A model generated the notes under the pieces. That model was not told the origin of the DNA and searched no databases. It saw only the letters and a program-made list of their open reading frames with translations. Positions 39,300 through 50,313 of a DNA stretch of 64,000 nt are shown one piece after another. Each line of letters starts with the position of its first letter. The first letter of the stretch is position 1. Where the stretch lies: contig CM067527.1 of the NCBI GenBank assembly GCA_034509925.1, positions 3,501,001 through 3,565,000 on the forward strand, read 5' to 3'. The position numbers and the translations under genes were made by a program. Source of the stretch: Hirudinaria manillensis. Taxonomy: Eukaryota; Annelida; Clitellata; Hirudinida; Hirudinidae.

Positions 39300-42200
39300 T
39301 CACAACATCGCCTGCTGCTTGCCTCCGATGGTCAGGAAGGACGCGTTGCACTCGCTGTGCAGGGCTATGACCGCATCCGTTATGAAGGCCATCGTGCCGA
39401 ACTCTCCCGTCGGTGCGGAGTCGTAGAACTGCCAGCAGATGCCGCCCCTCGACTTACAGGAAGGCTCGACGGTCGACGGAGGCTTCCTCAGGTTCTTGGA
39501 AGGCGTGCAACAGTTGCGACTGACTCTTTCCCTCTCCATGCTCTGACGTCGTATTAATGCGTCATTTCCATCTTACCAGAGCTAAAGAGCATTGCATAAA
39601 CAGAGTTCGATCACACCTGGTTTCTGAGAAAAAGGTTGACTGCTGCAAACAGAATCTCAGTGATGTTGACTACTCTCTTGAACTCCATGTTGAGTCTTGT
39701 GTTGGAGAACATTCTGCTCAGAAGAAAGATGGCCTCCACGACCAAATTGAGGAGCTCGGGAGGCTTTACGAGCCTCAAGGTCGAGTAGAGAATGGCCGTG
39801 AAATTCAGGTTCTGGTCGCTGTACTGCAAAAAAAAGAAAACAACATAAAAAGCAATAACTGAGAAACTATCATTGAATGCCTAAATGGTGAATTGAGATA
39901 AGATTTGTTGTAATTAAAACAAGGACTTACAATGGGCTAATTTACAATTACGATACCGTCACGGTTCCTGCAAAATTCAGTTGTTTATCCAAAGAAGTAA
40001 TCAAAATGATCACCTTTTCTGTCACATCACTCTTGATGACTCTCCCATCAAATGACAGGCCCTTGCACTGAAATGAACATGATGATAAGTCAATATAACG
40101 ACATCTATCTAATGAACTTAAATCTACAAAAGTATGAACATAGATAACAACTTATAAAAATTGAAATTATATATTAATTTGAGAAGGATTTTGAAATCAA
40201 GAGCTTAAGCTATGAGTAACACCACCTTGGTGAGCAATTGCCATACACCACGTATGAATTCATTTGGCAACCTCATCAACACTCCATCCAGGCATCTCCT
40301 CTTAAGCCAAACTCCTGGTTGCAGGTAACTGTCGATATTTTCCACCAGGCCCTGGTAAAAGTTAAAGGATTTTGACATTAACATCATTAACAAAGACCAT
40401 GACCAAATCTAAGGAAAATTATAGAATATTTTGTAAGTAATAGTGAAAATAGTTAAATCAAAGATATCTTTAGCAGGTATTTGTATCCAATCATAAAAGC
40501 CAGGCTAGGATTTGAAGATGTTAAGTGAAAAGTATTTGAGGCATCTTAAAACAGTAGCAAAACTAAGATTCTTAAAAAGGTTTCAATATTCAAACTCACA
40601 CTGTGCTTGTGCTTTGCCAAATTTCTACCAAATTCAACTGAAAGGAAATATATTGTCCGAAATTGACCAGATCGTAATTGGAAAATAATTTACGAAAATG
40701 CCAATACAAGGTTCAGTTTCAATTGTACCACAAAAAAGGAGATAAAATAAAGCAACTAATTATATGAGTGAACATACAGATGTCCTGAGTCTTATTCAAT
40801 TCATCCCCTTTCAAAATCAATTCCACAAAGCACTTGAGTTCATAGGGACTCAGGCAGGCCAAATATGTTGTGGCCATCTCCTCTGTTGTCATAATTGCAA
40901 TGTTAACAGATAGCAGTTATTCAAAAACACGTATGACATATAAGTTTAAAGATCCAAGCAAAATGTAATAGTTAAAATATGTATGCCCAATCCTATCAAA
41001 TAAGCAAATGTGTTGGCAGTATCTTCTTTATCCTCTCCTGAAAATGTTTTGCTACATTAATTTTGGAACTGCAAATAAACTTATAGTTTATATATCAAAT
41101 GTCCTCCCATGCAAGGAATTTGTGGCTCAGATACAATACAATTCCTCCATTATCTATCATTAAAATCCAGTATTTCTAAAGTGTTAACATACTTGAGTAT
41201 GCTCCAACCATCAAGGAAATTTAAACAAAGTGAAACATATTACCATTGCACTCAAACTGTAGTGAGAGGTCTGTGATCATGGCTTGGTAGATTGCTTGTA
41301 TATCGACACACACCATCTGATCAAATATAGACCTATTGCTCTGGTAGACCATCCACACATAGATCAGCAGCTCCTATCAGATTGTAATTCAATAACTGAG
41401 AAAACAGAATAAAGCAATAATGCAAAATAGAGTAAACACAGAATAAAAAAATTTAACAGATTTAATAATGAGGAAAATATAAATATAAAATAATAAATAA
41501 TTGCTCCTGTTTGTAAATTATAAATTCTAATAGATAATTATTATAATCCAACAACGAACTTGTAAAAGACTGATCATGTAAGGGTTATTCCTTGACACAA
41601 TTTGAATTGTAGTCATGATATCTAAATCATGGTGGGGCCTGAAAGTTGAACTAAAGGTAAGCATCCATTTGCACCGTGCAGAAATGCACGATGTTTGCTA
41701 GCATTAAATGCATTGAGTGAATCTCTTCAATGTAGTCAATGTAACCAAAGAGAAACTTAGCTGTACCTACTTAGCAATAACAATCTTGTTATTGGCCGTA
41801 TATCCGATGATGACCTGCTTTCTTCTCCTCACGACAATGTCCGAGAGTGCCACGCTGACGTTTTCGAGCCGAGCCCCGACCAAGCTAGCTGCAAACCTTA
41901 CCATCCACCAAGCCTGACCCCATGCAGAAATCCTGAACATCTCCGACAGGGATGACCTCAGGTCACTATGCTTCTTATCGATGACATATTCCTTAGATCC
42001 AGGATTGACGGAGCTCACCCAATCAGGCGCATTCAACCAGTCAGGAGGGTACCAGTTGATGCCCCTGCCACACAGTTTAAGAAAGCTGATCAAAACACAA
42101 TCATGATGCTGCCATGATATGAACGAATTTACTCATTTACTTTTAGTATGTTATTACTTCAAATTTATTATAAGTCATTATCAATTTGCATGAACAATTA

Positions 42201-45200
42201 CAAGACTAAAAATAGCAATGGATGAAACAAACTCTTGATATGAACGAATTTACTCATTTACTTTTAGTATGTTATTACTTCAAATTTATTATAAGTCATT
42301 ATCAATTTGCATGAATAATTACAAGACTAAAAAATAGCAATGGATGAAACAAACTCTTGCAACTTATAGAATTACAATGAAGGCTTTGCTGAATCAAAGA
42401 GAAACCAAAGAAATTATGCTGAAGTCAGTGATCATTATCAAAAATAAGTTCCTGTAACCCATCAAATTTAATATGGTATATCTATTAAAAATTAAGTCAG
42501 TTAAATATAAGTAACGTCAGTTAAATATAAGTAACGTCAGGATTATGTTTATCAAAGTACAAATCAACTAGTAAGATGTTAAAGTACCAAAAAGTACCAG
42601 CTGAAGCTTTCAATGTTGTCTGTCAAGTTTACCTTTAGAGTTACATTTTCTTTTAGCTATTCTAACAACTTATGTTAATCAGTCCAATAACAAGGTGAAA
42701 TATTAAAGTAAAGACAAACTAAACACCCTACATTACATATGGCAACAAAGAAACAAATAAACAGATCTTTGTAATAAACATCACGTATCCCATACGTCCA
42801 AACTGCCATTGAGCAATGGCGAAAATTGCAATAAAGAATATTTTTCCTTTCAATGTTATACTCTATAAAATTGACAAGTGGAGTTCATTTTGCAATTACC
42901 AAAAAAGATCTTGTTCAAAGAAGTGGCACTATCCTTTTGCAAAGAAACCACTACAAAGGCAAGACCTGGAGGATATAAGGCATCAATTCTGATTTACCTT
43001 TATGATTATTAAATTTGACTATTTTACCAAATATATCACTTATATTGATTAATTGAGGATTTATAAATCATTTACAAGTTTCTAACTTCTAATTGTATGA
43101 AATCACAAGGATCATTATCAAAATTTATAAAATTAGTGGCCAATCCATAGGCTCTTTAGTAGCCAAAGAAAGTATTGATCAATAATTAGATCAAATTTGT
43201 ACCACAAAAAATAGCTCATGGGATCAGTGACAAATATCAGGTTTAACATCAGATCTTTCAATTTAGAAATATGGGTAAATGTAGATTTTTAGTGCCACAT
43301 AAAGTGTCCCATAAAGACATTTAATGGCAGTATTTTAAACAAATATCCAATTACACATTAAGATTCTGAATTCTAAATGTCAGAAATTAAATCAAATTAA
43401 CACCGAATGACTTTAGAAAAGTTCATTAACTGGCAAGTAAATTACAAGATTTCCCCGAATATTCATTGCCTTTTTTTAGTATGGCCTGGATATAAATATG
43501 TATATATGTAAATGGTAAAACCCTAAACTACCCTGTAATTATTTCTTAGCCTCCAGAAGGCTCTTAGCCTTATAACTGACCCTCCAGAAAAGTCATTGCA
43601 AAAGTGCCCCATTAAAGAAAATCTAATCCCTTTACATGCTTCTAACGTTTCATGGTTTGGAAAATGAATTCAACAAAAAGCAAGCTTGCAAGTCATATAA
43701 AGAGGTATTTAAAAATAACTATTTTAGTGTAAAGTAGCAAAATTATCCAGTCAGATTCTAAGGTGGGCTGAGCATGGCTACAATGGTTATTAGAAATTAA
43801 AGCTAGGAACATTAATAAGACATCACTCTTCGAAACCACTATAAATTACTATTAGGGTCAAAGCTTTTGATGAACTAGAAGCATTTTGCAAATCAAAAAC
43901 AAAAAGAAATGGAAAACCCGGTCAACGCAACGATTCAGTTCTTCCCTGCTTCTTGTGGACATGGAGTCAGATCACCTCCATTAAAATAAATACTATAATC
44001 TTGAAGATTCAACTCAGCAGTAGAAACTTAATCTCAACCTTGATGCCACTTTACACAACTTTATGTTTTCTTGAACAAAAAAATGGAAAAGGCTAAGACA
44101 CCATAAGGTGACACTGCACAAAAAGGGACACTCTCAAATTAAGAACACCAAATTGGGTTTTGTTATAAAATAAGGGCTACAGAAGCAAAATATTATTTGA
44201 TAGGTGGAATAACTTTCACAAGAGTTTTTTTAACTGAATCAAAGCTTATGCAACTCATAGTTACATTTTTTCCAGTCTGCTTTTCTTTTTACTTAGTGAA
44301 AGATGAAATAACTTTGTATATTGGTTCTTGTGATTTCAATATAATGCAGTACCATGTGACAAATCTCAGCATTGCACAAGGATATCACATACTGGCTTAG
44401 GCATGAAAGCCATGGTTTAGCCATGGTTAATCAACAAAGTAATTTAGCCATGAAAGCAATTACATAATTTCTTATTTCAAATAGAAGATAACCTTAAATC
44501 TAAGGTTCCATTTAGTTAAGAATTCAACTAGCATCTAACCTGAGATTGTAAAGCCTTTTAACAGTATAGGCTTTTTCCATAAAATTTGTTGAAGACTTGT
44601 ACAATATGAGGAGTTTGACACACTCCTCCTCTGGCACATTCTGTCCATCAGGCACATCAGCTAGACGAAAATGCTGCTCTCAATGAAGCATTTCAAGGCT
44701 ATTTGTTAGGTTCCTCTTGATAATGTTGGGTGATGGCTAAATGCCATATCACTGGAGGCACCTTTTCAATACCTGACGCATCTCTAATCCTATTGCTAAT
44801 GCAGGTGGGTTTTGTTATCTCAACAGGTTCAATTCCAAATGGTACTATGATCATATAGAACTTAGTGCAGCTTACACCAGCAACATGAATTATATGCAAG
44901 TAATGATAAATTTTGTATTGTATTGCATTACACTATATTATGTTATATTATCCTACCAGTGGATGAAATAAAGCCTGCAATTTGCTCAGGCAACCAGTTG
45001 AGGTTGAGAGATTTCCAATTGGAAAGGATGTCCTTGAGTCTCTCCATTGATGGACTTGACTGCAGATTCTTGGAGCCCAAGATGCCAGAGAAGCTCAGAG
45101 CCATCTTCAATTCTTCTGAAGGCTGTCAACAATGAAATACACCGCAATGAAATAATTTTATCAAAATAAACATATTATTACTGTCAAAGTCATATTCAAT

Positions 45201-48200
45201 AGATGGTGGGGATGATGACATAGCTTGGTCTACCCAGCTCTTGAAAATAAATTTTTTGACATTTTTGTTTTGTGGGCTTATCAGGTAATATTATTTCAAA
45301 TAACCTTTTTGTTTTTTTGAATTTTCATAGTTTGCTATGTGAGTTGTGCAAGAAATATTACATACCCCATGATCATTTTGTAGGCTTACATTAGTTAAAT
45401 GCATCAGAAGACAAATATTAAAATTCACTTTGTTCCACATCTGGGCCTGGGTAGTGTTGGACCCTCTGAATCCAAATGAATCCATAAGTGAACCCTTGGA
45501 AGCATTAGATTTTCTTTTGTTCTTCCAGCTGACGCTGCTGTCATTATGCCCATGATAGTTATATTCTGAGAGCATTGCCATGGTGTTCAGCAACTCTTTA
45601 GCTGCCAATGTTTGCAACATTTAAATTGGCATTTTTGGAAAATTGATGATAATAATCCACACCATTACAAAGTGGTGGTAGTTTCATTATAAAAGTGAAA
45701 GCTTTAATATTAACACACAAAGAAAACTATTATAAAAATGAATTTTGAACGATTTATAAAAGCTTATAAAGGATTTAAACGATCTCCACCATCTGACTTA
45801 TCAGAGAGCAGCAAATTGAAGTTGAATGTGTAATACTGTTCAATTGATCTTGACAATTTGACTATCTTTACCCTGTATACAAAGCATCAAAGAGTTACTA
45901 CAATGCAGTCAATCATTACTTCACCTCTGCAACCTTATTCCATCTAAGAGTCCACTCTTGAGCTTTTTGAAAAGTTTGTCCATTTCAGGTGGAAGTGAGG
46001 AGCTGGCGCCTAGATAACACGTGGAAACAATAACTTTTAATATTTCAATCATTTTAATAAACCTTTAATATAATTTTGCTTCCAAATCACCTGTAATGTG
46101 TGCAGTGATGGGCATGAAGTAAAGAGGTGTTTTGTTCAAAGTCCAGTTTTTTGACAGGAATTTCAGGTTATTAACTGTGAGGTCACAGAACATTTGGAGG
46201 TCATAACCGAGGTAACAGGACTGCTTTTCTAAGATCTGACAGTAAGAGAAATAGTGCATAGAATCTGTTAAATTTGTGAGACGGAAAAAGTTGTTACTCT
46301 TGGCACAAAGATGATATTTTGTCTCATAAGAGTGTACATCTGAGATGTGTAGAAGATATTGGATGAGCTGTAACTACTGGGGGTCCTTGGTGGTGAATTT
46401 TTCGATTTGTCAAGAGCCAGGAAAAGGTTTTCTTTTGTGTTACATGCTGTTGATGTTCATAAGAGACTAACATTGATCACATTTGGCTTTCATGGTTAAA
46501 ACTATTTTCATTTAATTTATTTTTTAATTAACGACAAGTGAACCAATAACCACTACTCAGCACGCAAAGTGAGGCTTCGATCCTTAACTAACCCAAAGAA
46601 GTGAAGAAATGATGAAGAACATCATCAGAGAAAACACAGACGTTTGACCCAAGATCAGCAATAAGTTGGCAGTCGATGCCATTTTTCTTGAGCAATGTTT
46701 GGATCAGCTTGTTCTCAACTAGCACTACCGCTGTAAACAATGAAAGCAACCACCAATCAATCAGTTGAATTCAATCAGTTATCAAAACCTGCTGTAACAC
46801 ACAACTGCCACCCATTGAATAATTGATTTTTCGCAGCGATCCAAATAAATCTATTGCTGTATAAAAAAACGATCGATGCTAGATTACATTTTTTTTATTA
46901 AGTTCACTACAATAAGCAAGCCCATTATCATCTTTGACTATATTAACAGCTACCATGTATTTCTCCACCACTGGAAAACTTTTCCCTAATTGAACTAGAC
47001 AGTTTTAGAGGGTCAATGTCCTTTGGTCGAAGATATCCCTGATATTAAAAGAGGAACCAATGACAATTTCCTGAGTATGTAGCATTTGACTGTCATTGAC
47101 GTACAAATGTTCCGTTAAATTATAACTGATACCCACAAAAGAGATGAGGCACATGGTGATGAAGAGAGATGTGCAAGTGTAAAAAGTGAAGCTGCTGTCT
47201 GAACCAGGTCCTCGCCTTAGCATCTAAACTCGAGAATAACCAATAGCTAATAATAATTAACAATCAATCAGAAGTCAGATAAGTTTCAAAATACTTGGCT
47301 AAATTCTTCATGGGATGCACAAAAATGTTGGCTCACAAGAATTCTGTACTCCTGAGCCTACCAAAGGCAAATTACAACTTCAGTATTGATATCAGTCTGA
47401 TATTCCTTAAAGTATGGTTATGAAGCTCACAACTGTTATAAGCTTATTAACAACAAGAGACACATATCTGATCATCATTATCTCCTGGCAATCCCATCCT
47501 TATTTGTACAAAAACCTGCCAATTTAATGGGTGGTAATGATGCCAGTTGAATTTTTAATACCTCTTCAAAGCGATCGTAGAAGAGCAATGAGAGACACAG
47601 GTAACAGTACACTTGCATCAGGTCCCTTCCAAAATACAATGCATTTTCCTCCTTTTCTCTCAGCTGGTACTGAAGTTGAATTGGTAAGATCACTACGTTA
47701 TGAGGACCGCTAATGTAAATTTTAGACACCATGAGCCAAAAAATTGATTTAATGAAATTGTATTTTAATGATTTGGTTTCAAAAATCTTAAATAGCTTCA
47801 TCAAGTTATTGCTCTAAGTTGCTCAAACCATCTACCAGCTTTGTCACTATTTTTAAGACATATTCACAACATACTTAAGGCCACACCATACCTTCTCAAT
47901 GAAAGCACTTAAAATTTCTTCTCGTCTTTCTGGATTGTGAATTGCAAGAATGGGATACGAAATGATCCCAGAGACATTTGGATGCAACCACTAAAAGGTC
48001 AGTTCATTTGCAATTACTAATTGAACTTAATCTAGCAATACATACCTTTTAAAGAACTTAATGTTGAAGATGCATACCTCTCATGACAGATTCAACAAGT
48101 CGTATTATCTTATAAGTTTGAAGTCAACAAACTAGAGACTATAGAGACCAAATTTGCATGAAAAATAAACTGGCAAAACTGAAATTTACAAAAACAATTA

Positions 48201-50024
48201 ATTTTACTTTCTAACCTTGAGAGATAAAACCTTGTTGACAAGGTGTTTCAGGAGGTGCTAAACGATCAATAATAAATTTAGCAATCGAATTAATTGCCTG
48301 TGTTAACCAAACAACATTCTTCAACTGCAACGTCATAAATAAAAGACGACCCAACATCTCAAAGCATCTTCTCAAAAAACTAATGTTTATTATCAAAATA
48401 TTGCTTCTAAGTACACCTTTAACTGGACTGCTTCGTATTGGAAGACCTGCACACTATAGAGACCAAACTGCTTCCCACTCATCAGCATGGAGGTGAAGGC
48501 ATCAATGGCTGACTACAGGAAACGTTCACTAATAATAAGTTGCTACAGATTCAAATTGCTACAGTTAACATTCTCGTGAGTTAATGAAACATTGGGCAAC
48601 CCTCAAGGAGGGCAGCATTTACAACATTAAAGACAACATTTACTAGGACAACTCAAATTAAATGATGGCAACATTGTACTTCACAACATGCATGAAAGCA
48701 ACATCAACAAAACATGATAAAAATATTGAATGCCTTGATCATAGCCACTGTTGATATCTTCATGGTCGGATCTTCGAACTTGATTCTATTCTTGGCACTG
48801 TCAACATCAGTGTCCTGCAATTGCGAGGATTAAATAATAAAGATAATTGAATAGATAATATGAAACATTAAAATACAAATAAGCCTCACGATCCTCAAGT
48901 AAACAGACTGCAAATACACCATCAAATTCTGAATCACACTGACATCTTCAGCCGTCTCCACAATCGCCAAACCTAACGATTCAAAGAAAGTCTTTCATGA
49001 AAATCAAAGTCCTTGTGCAGAATATTCAAACCATGGTTGACATCTTACGTTGATACATTCACTAGTTATTTAGATATAACTAGGTATGCATAACTGTGAA
49101 ATCATAAATTTTTTATGTCTTGATAATGTTGTACAAATAACACACATCAAAAACCGATTATTTTTGAGACCTCCAGCAGTCAATTGAACGACCGTCAACA
49201 GGAAAAAGGCAACAGACTCCATCTTGCTGGCGCCATCTTCTGATTGGTTGATTTCAACCTGTTCTGATTCTTCAACTGGAAGACCAGTGGATATATCAAG
49301 CCTTACCAAAGGATCGACTCCAGGAAAATGCTTGTAGTAGGCCTCATCCCTCTCAACCACTTGATGCCTGAAGCCTTGTAACATGGTTACCATGACCTTT
49401 TTCACAACCTTAAATGTAACTGAATGTCAATGAATTAAAGCCACTATTTCAAACGAATCAAAGTGAATGTGTAATGCAACCTTTTGAATTTCCTGATGCG
49501 TTCTCTTTCCTGCTTTATTTAAGGCTACTGAAAGACCCCAAAGGGACAAGGCCGCCGATACGTTGTCATAAACGCTTGCTACTCTGGAGTTCGGATGGAT
49601 GGGAAGGAGGCCAGTCTTCTCATTCTTTAAAGTTTAAACCACTTGTTGGTAATTTTAAAAGACATTTCCTCGAAAGGCAAGCTAATTTATATATTTAGAA
49701 AATACTAACTCTGTTGAGGATCAGCATATTGAGAGCCATTTCGTAGATTTCATTCAATGACCTTTTTCCCGACCTGTTCTTCCATTTCCTCCATATTCGA
49801 AAAATCTTTACACCCTTGAAGACAAATACAAGTTGGTATGAAGCTTCAAAATAGTAACGGTGTGGAGTGCATGATCCAGATATTTTATTGAGACCATAAA
49901 ATACAAAATATTCCTGCGATCAAATGCGTTTAATAACGTGCAACAAAATACTTTAAGCCGAAATTACTTTGTCTTTAGGCTTCAATCTTGGGTCGTCTGT
50001 AGCAAATTCTCTCACCGATAACAT
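39300..50024 (-). CDS. PHKA-like: Divergent phosphorylase b kinase regulatory subunit (alpha/beta family), about 28 exons
   Basis: A homologue of the regulatory subunits that hold and restrain the phosphorylase kinase catalytic subunit in glycogen breakdown. Exons: 49968-50024, 49710-49913, 49171-49408, 48890-48972, 48734-48814, 48417-48512, about 48231-48324, 47892-47990, 47562-47669, 47137-47223, 46954-47038, 46593-46730, 46298-46446, 46091-46235, 45925-46009, 45781-45872, 45429-45601, 44957-45122, 44540-44660, 41771-42085, 41560-41638, 41244-41373, 40778-40882, 40600-40637, 40226-40351, 40014-40067, 39617-39823 and 39300-39542. About 1,195 residues, close to PHKA. Shared blocks in order: AEDVSVIQNLMVYLQSVY, a GYLRPKDIDPL segment, LVENKLIQTLLKKNGID, LKFLSKNW, ADVPDG...KLLILYKSS, AWGQAWWMVRFAASLVG, KRRCLDGVLMRLPNEFIRGV (calmodulin-binding region of PHKA) and FYDSAPTGEFGTM. 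Identity is low. The glucoamylase-like N-terminal half has lost the WVRDN-type and RDGY-type segments, and the C-terminus (GKQQAML) lacks the PHKA CaaX cysteine. The junction between exons 7 and 8 is unresolved. Confidence 0.8.
42116..42358 (-). repeat. 121-bp tandem duplication in a 2.45-kb intron
   Basis: 42116-42236 is repeated almost exactly at 42237-42358 (one substitution GAACAATT/GAATAATT and one extra A). It lies in the largest intron (42086-44539) of the phosphorylase-kinase-like gene. Confidence 0.9.
42497..42541 (-). repeat. 20-bp tandem repeat
   Basis: GTCAGTTAAATATAAGTAAC is followed by a second exact copy and a partial third in the same large intron. Confidence 0.85.
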
Positions 50025-50313
50025 TTTTTAGGATTGTTTAAATAATAAATTATGATATTTAGAAAACATAAGCATAATATTATGCGATATAAGTACGGAG
50101 AACCTAATAATAACTATTCGACGCCCCAGCACTCAGCGCCGGCCTCTCGACCCCGAAACCTCTCCGCGAATAAATGCTCAAAGTCGTCTGCCGATAAGCG
50201 CGCATGTGGGTGTATTTTATTCAAAAATAATACTGAAAAATTTATTTTTATTTAGCAAATAAATATTACAACTGTCAACTGTAAAATATGTACATCTTTT
50301 TCAAATTCGACTT
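50025..50313 (-). promoter_or_regulatory. Short intergenic region between SLC34A and the phosphorylase-kinase-like gene
   Basis: Only 289 bases separate the SLC34A stop codon from the next start codon on the same strand. The left part of the SLC34A 3' end has a poly(A) signal (TTTATT on plus, 50241-50246). A GC-rich core at about 50120-50210 (CGACGCC, GGCCTCTCGACC, AAGCGCGCATG) stands out in AT-rich surroundings and may be a compact promoter for the downstream gene. Confidence 0.4.

Larger units (their letters stand above)
42086..44539 (-). other. Large intron of the phosphorylase-kinase-like gene
   Basis: This 2.45-kb intron joins split codon AG|C in phase and is far larger than its neighbours. 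Apart from the two tandem duplications I see only AT-rich unique sequence and no nested gene. Confidence 0.55.

Noticed and set aside
40981-41049. Possible extra exon (GEDKEDTANTFAYLIG) in the phosphorylase-kinase-like gene
   Set aside because: It has a fair acceptor but no donor before a stop codon, and exons 41244-41373 and 40778-40882 already join in phase with the right alignment (CN-EEMATTYLACLSP).
47673-47709. Longer version of the exon at 47562-47669 starting at 47709 (GPHNVVILPIQLQ)
   Set aside because: That acceptor gives the wrong phase after the exon ending at 47892. The acceptor TTCAACTTCAG at 47670-47671 restores phase 0 and fits the alignment better.
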